DNA of 10,127 nt from Discostella pseudostelligera (Eukaryota; Bacillariophyta; Thalassiosirophyceae; Thalassiosirales; Thalassiosiraceae). Both the position numbers and the translations under genes were made by a program. Position 1 is the first letter of the stretch; each line of letters opens with the position of its first letter. Location of the stretch: NCBI GenBank assembly GCA_036940085.1, contig JALLBK010000606.1, positions 1 through 10,127 of the forward strand. The letters are read 5' to 3'. This document shows, piece by piece, positions 1 to 7,281 of the stretch. The notes beneath the pieces are model-generated. The model ran no database searches. It saw only the letters and a list, made by a program, of their open reading frames with translations, and was not told the origin of the DNA.

Positions 1-320
1 CCAATAGCATGTTTTTTGTGTTTGAATTCTTTACTGGATCTGGTGCAGTAACAGTTTACTGCCTCTGGTAGGGCCACTTTTTGGCAATATTACCGGGTAA
101 GAAAATGGTAAAATCGGTGGTATTACCCAATTTTACTTTTTGGCCTTTGATAATTACTTTTTCAATCAGGTAATTTGCAACCTAGCATGATGCATGGGTA
201 ATCTGATGCATCGGTGTGGTTGGGGTATGCACAGAGGATGTCTTTTGCAATGAGATCTTTCATGTGTTTGAATGCACTTTGCATTTCAGGTGTCCAAACA
301 ATTTTTTCAGCTTTGTCACC
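1..320 (-). pseudogene. Element A RNase H fragment (start of domain, cut by window edge)
   Basis: The minus strand from about 302 reads '[20 protein letters not shown]' and then a Cys-Ala-Tyr-Pro stretch, the usual connection between gypsy RT and RNase H. It is followed at 215-186 by Thr-Asp-Ala-Ser-Asp-Tyr, which holds the first catalytic Asp of RNase H. Compared with the family, about ten residues normally found between 'YPN' and 'TDASD' are missing, so there is an internal deletion. After about 165 the frame meets stops (a TGA follows 'KLPD') and homology fades. RNase H degrades the RNA strand of the RNA/DNA hybrid during reverse transcription; this copy could not. The rest of the domain lies outside the window. 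Confidence 0.7.
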
Positions 321-1270
321 TTACTTTGGTGTACCAGTCTTTGCCGTTAATGGAGCAAGAATATGTGCTCGGTGTGGCCACATGTTTTTATAATAATTAA
401 CCATGCCTATAAATCCACATAGTTGCTTTACATTCTTCAGTGGATCCATCTTTGGTATGGCAACTATCTTCTTTTTCCATGGTTTCAAACCCACTGGAGT
501 GAGCCAGTATCCTAGCCAGTCAGTCTCTTTGACACCCCAGCTACACTTGAGTGGGTTCACGGAGAGACCATTATCTTGCAGTAGCTGCAATACTACCTTG
601 AGTAGTTCGAGGTGGGCATCCAAACTGTCAGAGAATAGGCCAAGATTCAAGATTGTCAATGGATTCTTGTAGATCGCAGAAGATGTTCTCCATTGTTTCC
701 TGTGCAAAGTCAGGTGAGCATTTCAGGCACATTGGCAGTACATTGTACCTATATTTGCCAAATGGTGTGGCAATGTTTGTCACAACTTTCAACTCTTCAT
801 CATGTTCAAAAGTGTAATATTGCATTGAGATGTCAAGCTTACTGAAAAACTCGTATCCTTTGCATTGACTGAGAATATCATAAATGATTGGCAGCAGGTA
901 CTGCTTGTATCATTTGCACTTGTTGAGCTCACGAAGGTCACTGACCCATCATACTCTGTCATCCTTTTTTGGTATGATAAAGGTTGGAGAGCCCCATTTG
1001 CTTGCACCTGTGTGAGACAGTACTCCAATCTTTACTAGGTGTCCGAGCTCCTTCTTAAAGGTAGCTACATGTATTCTTGGTATGGCATATGCTCTTGCAT
1101 GTTTTGGTTGTGCATCGGGCAACATATTGATATGAAACTTTCAATGAGGGTAGACACCGAGTTTGCCACTGAGAAGCCTCGGATAGTTCCATAGTATAGC
1201 TTTTAAATCTTCTCACTGGCTCTGGAGTAAGATGAGTACATTGATCAGCAACTTCGTACATTGATATGGC
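321..1270 (-). pseudogene. Element A reverse transcriptase (Ty3/gypsy), frameshifted
   Basis: This is the RNA-dependent DNA polymerase domain of pol. From right to left the minus strand shows the pre-RT stretch 'VADQCTHLTPE' (about 1251-1219), the fingers motif Trp-Val-Ser-Asp-Leu-Arg-Glu-Leu-Asn (about 948-922), '[11 protein letters not shown]' with the first catalytic Asp at 834-832, '[20 protein letters not shown]' (about 768-709), and the thumb/connection '[20 protein letters not shown]' followed by '[13 protein letters not shown]'. At least two frame changes are needed; one lies between about 700 and 660, just before the palm active site. The expected Tyr-x-Asp-Asp box aligns with Thr-Ile-Leu-Asn at 656-645, so both catalytic Asp are gone. 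In-frame TGA stops at 951-949 and 912-910 replace residues that are normally Arg. Confidence 0.85.
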
Positions 1271-1802
1271 ATCATATTTTGCATCAAGTACCTCAGTTGC
1301 GTAGCATGTTGGGTTGTACTAATCCATGCCATAAGTTCTTCTTTGCAATGTGTCTCTATGATGTATGTCATTGCTAACCACGCATCATTATTGAGGAGGT
1401 ACCCTGGATCACGCATGGGTAGTTCTGTGTCAAACCAGTGTACTACTTTGGTACTATACTCTATCCCCCGGAAATTAGGGATGTGTGTTCCTGGTGATTT
1501 TTGTTATCCAGGGGGATAGTTACGTAGAAACACGTAGACTTGGTACAGAATCATGTACGTACCAAATCTCCGGCGAGTTGATACTTTAGCGATAAATTGT
1601 ACAGTGCATCAGTATGAAATATTGCCAAAACATCTACTAGCAGCAACTCTAGCAGCACACATGGTGGGAAAAGGTGGGAAAGCTTCTTCTGGATTGATTT
1701 TGGATATTCAGGCGGAAAGTTACTAGCTTCTCTAACAAACTCGTGAATGGGTGTTCCTGGAAAAATGCATCCATCAGGAAGTTTGTGCACAGGTCCTCCC
1801 AC
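1271..1802 (-). pseudogene. Element A protease-to-RT linker of pol
   Basis: Two readable pieces lie here on the minus strand. One is an 83-codon open stretch at 1802-1551 starting 'MGGPVHKLPDGCIFPGTPIH'. The other runs at about 1497-1310 and includes 'IPNFRGIEYSTKVVHWFD' and 'LPMRDPGYLLNND', then 'AWLAMTYIIETHCKEEL'. This matches the type of linker found between protease and RT in related gypsy elements (a Trp-Phe-Asp, Pro-Met-Arg-Asp-Pro signature), but I know no enzymatic role for it. A stop and a frame change separate the two pieces near 1500-1550. It is placed by its position between two clear pol domains. Confidence 0.55.
1461..1519. repeat. Short inverted repeat inside element A linker
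   Basis: CTATCCCCC at 1461-1469 is the exact reverse complement of GGGGGATAG at 1511-1519, with 41 nt between. The inner bases (GG / CC with one bulge) extend the pairing slightly. It overlaps readable pol linker sequence on the minus strand, so it may be chance. Confidence 0.35.
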
Positions 1803-2390
1803 TAGTTAAATTAGTTAGTAGTTCCAGGGCCCTATACAAAATACCAATGCCGGTCATTGCTAGGAAGTTGGCTCCAAGTATCACATTGTATTTGCAATCA
1901 TGACTGAACATGAGAGCTTTTTGTTGATGGATGCGTCAGATAAACATATATCCCATAGCATCACCATTTTGGTGGATTGGCCATTGCCTGCAATGGTTCG
2001 CATTGGCCTTGCATTTTGCAATGGTACCGGCTTGCACTGCCAAGGCAAGCATCAGCAGTGGATGAATGTTGTTGATGATCCAGGATCAAAAAACACCGTC
2101 ATTAAGATCCAAGACCATTCTGCTCCAATAGTGTCAGCGATCATTATGCTGAATAGAGTGGGTCGATCGGTACATGGCAGTTCCACTTTTTCAGATGGGT
2201 CGAGCATCTGTAGTGGTTTTTCTTCCTTGTCTTCATTGATGATGATGGGGTAGGTGTCAATGCTACCGCCATTGCTGGAGGTATCTATATCCATTTTATT
2301 ATCATTCTTTTCTATGATTATTGTATTTTCAAAACAAATATTAAGTGTGGGTGCATTCCCAGTATCAGCATTATCATCATTGTTGTACAA
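1803..2390 (-). pseudogene. Element A retropepsin-like aspartic protease, frameshifted
   Basis: The first 112 codons (2390-2055) are Asn/Asp-rich and end in 'MTVFFDPGSSTTFIHC', a retropepsin active-site motif with Asp-Pro-Gly-Ser-Ser where Asp-Ser/Thr-Gly is usual. The frame stops at TGA 2054-2052, where many relatives read Arg, and continues with Cys-Leu-Pro. After one frame change the second half appears as 'CKYNVILGANFLAMTGIGIL' (about 1894-1835); Ile-Leu-Gly-x-Asn-Phe-Leu is the hydrophobic-glycine motif near the C-terminus of retropepsins. In an intact element this enzyme cuts the Gag-Pol polyprotein. The two motifs in the right order and spacing make the call strong; the stop and frameshift make it inactive. 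Confidence 0.8.
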
Positions 2391-2996
2391 TTAAGATAGT
2401 TTATTTAATTTTAATTGAGCTGCTACAGTGCCGTCTCCATGATTCTCATACAATTCAGCGCAGTTGTCATCATTTACGCATTTACAATCTGGACACGAAA
2501 ACTGATTGGTTGCTCGGCAACTCAAAATATCTGATACTGGCATGGACCATAAAATGTCCAATGAATTGTTGCAGTCATGGGAAGAGCTGGTTGCAGCAAA
2601 GCTGTTCTCACCATCATCATTATTGTATGATTTCTTGTACTTGCAACGCTTGCATGGGATATGGTCATTGCTGCTGTGGCAATAAGGAGCAGAAGGTTTC
2701 ATCGGCTCCTTGTTGAATACATTGGCATAGTTGTCATCACCAGAAAAGGTGGAGTGGTTGTCATCATTGGATGGCTCCGGCGTGTAGTGATGACGTCAAA
2801 TGCTCTGGGCATGGGTTCGCAATGGGAGGCTTGGTCCTTGATGCCAACGCTGACAATGATGGTGACGGTTTGCCATTGATGGCAAGCCATTGCTGTGGCT
2901 GCCATCATGATCACATGGATGATACTTGTCATGACGAATCGCAGAGCGCTTGTGTCCTTGGTTGCGATCGTCATGATGGTCACGATCCCAAGTAGA
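2391..2996 (-). pseudogene. Element A Gag C-terminal, Cys- and Asp/His-rich tail
   Basis: The minus strand carries two overlapping-frame segments. One (about 2996-2796) is rich in His, Asp and Arg. The other (2702-2391) starts 'MKPSAPYCHSSNDHIPCKRC' and later has Cys-Pro-Asp-Cys-Lys-Cys (about 2494-2477). The Cys pairs suggest a degenerate nucleocapsid-type zinc-binding region, which fits its place between capsid-like Gag and protease. No canonical C-x2-C-x4-H-x4-C knuckle is present. The DNA is rich in CAT/ATG triplets, which makes open frames on both strands by composition, so only the position and the Cys pairs support this call. Frame changes occur around 2800 and 2700. Confidence 0.45.
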
Positions 2997-3780
2997 TCTC
3001 AACAAGGATCAATGGTATCTGTGTGACAGTGCGGTTGCGCTTGTTCTACTGTGAGATGATCACGTTGTTGCTCCTGACAATGGAGCATACCATCAGCAAC
3101 CTTCTGGTCAAAGATGCCCTGGAAATACTCGGTGAGAGTCTCCAGAGTCTCGTTGTCAAGCACCTTGCCACTCCCGACATACTTGGCTTGATCAGATTGG
3201 TGATAGCTCATGTAGAGCCATTGCACCTGCAACCTGCAGCTTGATGCTGGGATCGGCAATGTTGCCTGCAGGGAGGATGAGCGCCAGAAGCACCATCTCC
3301 TTGATGCATCAAAGCCAGATCACCGGCAAGGTCAACAAGTCCTTGTAGAACTGGCGGTCGCCTCCTGGGCCATGTAGATCCATTGTTGATCTCATGGAGT
3401 TTTGTTATTTAACACCTTTTTAATAAACTTGGCAATGGACCTGTCAAAGTTGGCCTCATCACCGATTGGAGGAGGACTGCTGTCCATAATCTCAAGCCAA
3501 GTCATCTTGGGGGGACCATTGAGAATGTTCTCAAACTTGTCAAACATCTCGGGCCAACTTAAGTTGAGCTTCAATGCGGCCTGCATGAAGATGCTAAGAG
3601 TCTTTTACAGGATGTACTCCATTCCAAGATTGCCTCCATAGATTGGCACTTCAACCTTCTGATGATTGGCTGATAACTTGGCTTTCTTGAGTGACTTTAG
3701 GTCCTTCTCAGTCCAAAGACGGTTCTTCGAGAACACAGGGGGTCATTCGTAGTTACTAGCTATCTTAATTTGGCTCCAGA
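2997..3780 (-). pseudogene. Element A Gag, capsid-like region, frameshifted
   Basis: On the minus strand the readable pieces are 'VFSKNRLWTEKDLKSLKKAK' (about 3740-3680), 'VPIYGGNLGMEYIL' (about 3652-3611), 'MQAALKLNLSWPEMFDKFEN' running to 'FIKKVLNNKTP' (3586-3392), and after frameshifts 'LQVQWLYMSYHQSDQAKYVG' with 'GKVLDNETLETLTEYFQGIF' (about 3235-3110). Helical, charged segments upstream of a protease are what Gag of an LTR element looks like. There is a TAA within the frame at about 3610 and a TGA near 3732, and no credible start codon. Gag would form the particle that packages the RNA. The identification rests on position and style, not on a specific catalytic motif. Confidence 0.6.
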
Positions 3781-4298
3781 GGGGTAAAACAGTTTAAACT
3801 ATGCACTACCTGCCATAGAGCTTGTGAGCGGCAATTCAATGTAATTGAAGAGGAAGTGAAAAGGATGTAAAAATAAAATATTATGTTATGCTGATGAGGC
3901 AGTCTACTACTATGTACATGCTGCATTAACTTAAGATCATGATCCGTGAGCGGGCCTGATGCACTCACTGTGCTGCATCAGAGAAGCAAGAGAAAAAGAC
4001 AGATGGCTCAACACGTGCCCTGGTCAGTAGCATCGTGGAGTCGAGTCAATTTGCTGATCGTTTCATTACACATGGAGCCAAGGCTTTCAGCTTGAATTAC
4101 AGTCAAATGCCACATGGAAGTTACACGTGGAGATGACACGTGGAAGCATCAGCATGCAAGGGGCCATTGTTGTGCAGAGCGGCCCTTAGCTGGGGGCTAG
4201 GAGAGCCTACTGGTAAGCTGCGGCCGCCATGGTCATTGCCATCAGCCTATGGGTTACCACATAGGGTAGTACTAAGATTTTAGTAGGCAGTGTAATCT
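3781..4298. other. Gene-free spacer between the two diverging elements
   Basis: No reading frame here looks like protein. It contains an 8-bp inverted repeat (CTGATGCA 3956-3963 and TGCATCAG 3974-3981), an A/T-rich stretch around 3868-3890, three CACGTG boxes (listed separately), and a GCGGCCGC run at 4220-4227 followed by ATG in a GCCGCCATGG context that opens only 11 codons. It could hold the 5' LTR of element A, but I could not show LTR ends, a primer-binding site or a second LTR copy. Confidence 0.5.
4012..4142. promoter_or_regulatory. Cluster of three CACGTG (G-box/E-box) sites
   Basis: CACGTG occurs at 4012-4017, 4124-4129 and 4137-4142. The last two lie in 13-bp repeats (ACACGTGGAGATG and ACACGTGGAAGCA), preceded by a related CACATGGAAGTT at 4111-4122. 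CACGTG is a known core for bHLH and bZIP factors in eukaryotes. Because it is palindromic it could serve either diverging element. Any function is inferred. Confidence 0.3.
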
Positions 4299-4312
4299 TT
4301 GTGTCAGTTGGC

Positions 4313-4560
4313 CTCTTCCAGAAATTATCAAATCCGAATACTTAGGGTACATCCTGACAAGGGACGGGATCAAACCCCAGGAAAGCAATGTACAGGCGAT
4401 ACATCCATTAAAACCGTTGACATATGTCAAAGAGCTACGCCGTTTCTTAGGAATGGTACAGTACTACCAAGACCTTTGGGAAAAAAACACAGTGAAATGC
4501 TTGCCCCTCTCACCAATCTGGTTGAAGAGTGTTGTCAGACCAAAGTCACCAGAGCAAAGG
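4313..4560 (+). pseudogene. Element B RT C-terminal (thumb/connection) fragment
   Basis: One frame reads 'SEYLGYILTRDGIKPQ' from about 4333 and 'ELRRFLGMVQYYQDLW' at about 4429-4476, the standard gypsy motif just after the RT palm. The frame then slips in the A-run at about 4480-4486, after which 'MLAPLTNL' is read in another frame (about 4498-4521). The catalytic palm with its Asp-Asp box is not present, so this is a remnant. The abrupt beginning suggests 5' truncation or a later deletion or recombination. Confidence 0.75.
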
Positions 4561-5035
4561 GAACCAAAAAAGTACCCTGGCATTAAGACGTGGTCCATCA
4601 AGAGGTATTCAATGCAATAAAGACTACCATTGCTAAGGATGTGGTCTTAGCCTATCCAGACAATGACAAAGTCTTTGAAGTGTACACCAACACCTGTGAT
4701 ACCCAACTGGGCTCGGTTATCACACAATTGAATTGGCCACTCGCGATTTTCAGCAGGAAACTGTCTGAGACGCAACGAAAATACAATGTAACTGAAAAAG
4801 AACTGCTGGCCTTATTAGAAACACTAAAAGAGTTCAAAGGTATGCTGTGGGGCCAAAGCTTATTGTCTTTACGGACCATCAGAACCTCATGCGTGATGCA
4901 CTCGGATTGACATCTGACCAATATATATTGATAGAGGTTGATACTAGAAGAATATGGTCCTAGAATCGTTTACATCAAGGGGATTCACAACACCGTGGCA
5001 GATGCTATCTCCTGGTTAGATTTCACCCCTGCTCT
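4561..5035 (+). pseudogene. Element B RNase H domain, catalytic Asp replaced
   Basis: The main open part is 4590-4860: 'VFNAIKTTIAKDVVLAYPD', then Val-Tyr-Thr-Asn-Thr-Cys-Asp (about 4680-4700), 'LAIFSRKLSETQRKYNVTEK' and 'ELLALLETLKEFKGMLWG'. The Asn codon AAC at 4689-4691 stands where the first catalytic Asp of RNase H ('TDASD') is expected. The Glu of 'TEKELLA' is kept. After a frameshift near 4855, 'FTDHQNLMRDALGL' gives the next catalytic Asp (GAC 4874-4876). After another shift near 4930, 'EEYGPRIVYIKGIHN' and 'VADAISWLDF' close the domain. An in-frame TAA lies at 4584-4586. The enzyme would remove template RNA; this copy is inactive by frameshift and by the Asp-to-Asn change. Confidence 0.85.
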
Positions 5036-6416
5036 GACCTCAACATGGAAAGAGTGCCAAAATTGGATGACGTTTACAAAATGCTGGTGTGATTTCTTGG
5101 AGCAAGAGACCACACACCCTTACAGCATCGAGCAACACTTGGAACCTATGAACCATGTGTTTGTCAATCGCAGCAAGGACGATGAAATATATCCTCTCAG
5201 AAGAACAGCGCAAATACAAAAATCTGTGTGCTCTTCAAGATGAGGAACAGTTCAAAGTACTCCTCATGGAAAACACAAAAGTACTCTGCAAGGATGGAAA
5301 AATGGAAATCCCAAAGTCTCTTCAATCCTAGACGGTTGCATGGTATCACCATTACCAACAACATACTGGCCACTCGCATCTAGAAGAAACACTATGTGCT
5401 GCAATGTATTGGAATAGTATGTGAACTACTGTCTGATCATATGTGAAAAATTGCCATGCCTGCCAAATCAACAAACGTCAAAAAGTGAAGTATGGTAAAC
5501 TCCCTGCTAAACTCGTCGTCATGATTCCATGGGAAGTATTATGTGTCGACCTCATTGGCCCATACACCCTCAAAGGCAAAGATGGTACACAAATTGACTT
5601 TATGTGTCGCACAATGATTTATCCAGCATTTGGTTGGTTTGAAATGGTTGAGTTACCAGTGATGAAGTTCATCACTCCCACTGCCTCCGGCAAAAAGGGA
5701 ACCAAGACACATAAAACAGAAATTACTAAGGTAGACTACTTTGATAAAACATCTACAATGATCAGTTACCTCGTTAACAAGACCTGGTTTAGTCAATACC
5801 CACATTGTTAAACATTATTTATGACAAGGGAAGTGAATTTAAGCTTCACTTCAAAGCCTTATGTGAGGGAAGTTAATTTAAGCTTCACTTCGAAGCCTTA
5901 TGTGACTCATATGGCATTAAGCATAAGCCGACCAGTGTCAAAAACCCTCAAGCGAATGCTATACTGGAACATATGCATCAAGTTATCTTGACAATGCTCC
6001 ATAATGCTGTACTAGAAATGGCTGATTCAGTAGCACCCAGTGACATAGACACACTCCTAACTAATGCATCATGGGCCATTCACTCTACCTACCATACAGT
6101 ACGCAAAGCCTCTCCAGGTGCAGCAATCTTTGGTTGCGACATGGCTGACTGGAGCAAAATAGGAGATTGTTATAGGCAATGCCAGACTAATCTTAACACT
6201 GCATGAGAGAAAAAACACCATGTTGATTATGATTGCAAGGTTGGTGATAAAGTATTGATATGGAAAGATGGTATCCTCCACAAATCGGAAAGTCAGTATG
6301 ACAGTGAACCATGGACCATCACGTCAGTTCATACAAATGGAACAATCAGTGTTGAATGCGGAACCGAATCAGAAAGGATAAATATCCAGAGAGTAATGCC
6401 TTATTTTGAAAATTAG
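5036..6416 (+). pseudogene. Element B integrase: zinc finger, DDE core and C-terminal domain, broken
   Basis: Integrase inserts the cDNA into the host chromosome. The N-terminal zinc-finger His residues lie in 'WYHHYQQHTGHSHLEETL' (5341-5394) and the Cys pair in 'NCHACQ' (5449-5466). The core shows 'CVDLIGPY' with the first catalytic Asp at 5548-5550, 'IIYDKGSEF' with the second at 5823-5825, and 'NPQANAILEHMHQ' with the Glu at 5967-5969. The C-terminal part is read at 6216-6416 ('VDYDCKVGDKVLIWKDGIL' and 'RVMPYFEN', then TAG at 6414-6416). In-frame stops occur at 5329 (TAG), 5422 and 5434 (TGA), 5882 (TAA, in a duplication) and 6204 (TGA), and a frameshift falls between about 5700 and 5815. 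All three catalytic acids remain. Confidence 0.87.
5828..5905 (+). repeat. 39-bp in-frame tandem duplication in integrase core
   Basis: Units 5828-5866 and 5867-5905 are both 39 bp and differ at two positions (GTGAAT versus GTTAAT, and TTCAAAG versus TTCGAAG). Thirty-nine bases are 13 codons. The first difference turns GAA (Glu) into TAA in the second copy. The repeat begins one codon after the second catalytic Asp and its Lys. Confidence 0.95.
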
Positions 6417-6606
6417 TAGAATTAGGAAATATGTAAACTTAAAAACAATAAACCTACTCATCTCCACTCTCTTCCAAACTCTTATGCTTGTTTGTAGTAA
6501 CCAAAAACTACCTAGTTGACTGTATGTTATTTGACCACTCCTGGAACTATTTTTTTTCATGGGTTTTTGTTCCAAGCCATGCTGATTCTTCATTTGTGGG
6601 GGCGAG
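6417..6606 (+). other. Element B 3' untranslated stretch with possible polypurine tract
   Basis: No plausible protein is seen between the integrase stop and 6596. A G-rich tract, GTGGGGGCGAG (6596-6606), lies immediately before TGACATAGG. A purine-rich tract directly before a TG is the usual layout at the upstream edge of a 3' LTR, where plus-strand priming occurs. The tract is interrupted by T and C, so it is only a candidate. Confidence 0.4.
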
Positions 6607-6674
6607 TGACATAGGCCAGTGGTTCACCCCTGATTCCAGGTGTAACTTGTTGTATCCTATGGATACTATCCGAT

Positions 6675-6815
6675 AGATCTTAAAACAAACCGTACCCTAA
6701 AACCAAAGGTACCTTGAGTGACACCAAAGATATGGTTTTTTTGAGATCTTCATGCTGATATCCAGATCTTTGTGTAAAGATCTCATACATCTGAACATAG
6801 GATTCAGTGAGATCT
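6675..6815. repeat. Five AGATCT motifs within 141 bp
   Basis: AGATCT occurs at 6675-6680, 6744-6749, 6764-6769, 6778-6783 and 6810-6815, several extended as GAGATCTT or CAGATCTTT. This is far denser than chance for a 6-mer. In an LTR such repeats often are transcription-factor sites; the role here is inferred. Confidence 0.6.
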
Positions 6816-6836
6816 TTTGCACAAGAAAGCTGCATC

Positions 6837-6862
6837 CTGACATAAAGACTTCTTTATGTCAG
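6837..6862. repeat. Perfect 12-bp inverted repeat (hairpin)
   Basis: CTGACATAAAGA (6837-6848) and TCTTTATGTCAG (6851-6862) are exact reverse complements with a 2-nt spacer. A second, weaker stem follows (TTTGCTAG 6875-6882 and CTAGCAAA 6899-6906). No T-run typical of a terminator follows. Confidence 0.7.
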
Positions 6863-6999
6863 TTCCACTCCATGTTTGCTAGCTTCACCTAGCTTTGTCT
6901 AGCAAAGCCTAAGATCACTATTAAGCATAAAATAAGCTCACAATTATATCTGAAGCCAATCTGCACAACTCCTTTGTTTTGTGACTCTATACCTTCAGG

Positions 7000-7281
7000 G
7001 CAGCTTCTGGCTCAAGTCACAAAATCGGCCAGATGGAGCCTGTTCCTGGTTCCTGATTCTACTAGAGTAGCCGACCACCAGGCCGGGAAAGGTACATGGA
7101 AAAACCAAACATCTCATGACCGCCCATATCTACCCATATTCTCACACTTTGACAGCTATTGCGAGGCTTCACAACCTCTCCCAACCTCTCGCAACAGCTC
7201 GGAACCACCTCCACCTCACCATTTCTGCCCAGTAGCTGATACCATAGTATAATTGATGTCGACGACTGGTCACTGGACCCT
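7000..7281. other. Spacer without recognisable gene
   Basis: Open frames exist on both strands here (for example 6974-7252 plus, 7370-7062 minus), but neither shows a known motif and they oppose each other. A small palindrome CTACTAGAGTAG lies around 7058-7069. I see nothing else to annotate. Confidence 0.5.

Larger units (their letters stand above)
1..3780 (-). mobile_element. Element A: degenerate Ty3/gypsy LTR retrotransposon, left end outside window
   Basis: Read on the minus strand this region gives, in order, a Gag-like protein, an aspartic protease, reverse transcriptase and the beginning of RNase H. That Gag-PR-RT-RH order is shared by several LTR-element groups; the RT wording ('[18 protein letters not shown]', '[13 protein letters not shown]') is Ty3/gypsy-like. 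Integrase and the 3' LTR would lie beyond position 1. The reading frame changes many times and stops occur at conserved positions, so this is a dead copy. I could not find a convincing 5' LTR or primer-binding site between 3780 and 4300, so the right boundary is only where recognisable Gag homology stops. Confidence 0.85.
4313..6999 (+). mobile_element. Element B: 5'-truncated Ty3/gypsy retrotransposon
   Basis: The plus strand shows the end of RT, RNase H and a full-length but broken integrase, in the RT-RH-IN order that defines Ty3/gypsy rather than Ty1/copia. Homology starts abruptly near 4313 ('LPEIIKSEYLGYILTRDGIK'), so the 5' LTR, Gag, protease and most of RT are missing. Its RT wording ('YLGYILTRDGIKPQ') differs from element A ('[18 protein letters not shown]') at the same motif, so A and B are separate lineages rather than two halves of one copy. 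The right end is uncertain; 6999 is the end of a putative LTR. Confidence 0.8.
6607..6999 (+). repeat. Putative 3' LTR of element B
   Basis: The start is proposed at TGACATAGG (6607), just after the G-rich tract. The end is proposed at TATACCTTCA (about 6990-6999), giving TG...CA ends and about 393 bp, a normal gypsy LTR length. Inside are five AGATCT repeats, a perfect hairpin and an A/T-rich TAAAATAAG near 6926-6934. The 5' copy is missing, so the boundaries cannot be checked within the window and other CA ends are possible. Confidence 0.33.

Noticed and set aside
403..672. Plus-strand open frame of 89 codons
   Set aside because: It is the shadow of the element A RT, whose minus-strand translation has clear motifs.
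910..2054. TGA stops at conserved Arg positions as a sign of a changed genetic code
   Set aside because: TAA and TAG also interrupt the same proteins, frameshifts are frequent, and catalytic residues are lost; ordinary decay explains it.
1900..2253. Plus-strand open frame of 117 codons
   Set aside because: It lies opposite the protease motif and shows no motif of its own.
2345..2995. Several overlapping plus-strand open frames rich in Cys and His
   Set aside because: They come from CAT/ATG-rich composition; the minus strand fits the Gag-protease order.
4220..4264. GCGGCCGC followed by a Kozak-like GCCGCCATGG, as if from a cloning vector or a gene start
   Set aside because: The ATG opens only 11 codons, no other vector-like sequence is nearby, and an 8-bp match alone can be chance.
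4652..4921. Minus-strand open frame of 89 codons
   Set aside because: It is the shadow of the element B RNase H, which has clear plus-strand motifs.
6837..6862. Hairpin as an intrinsic terminator
   Set aside because: No T-run follows it and the stem is A/T-rich; it fits better as part of an LTR or a chance palindrome.
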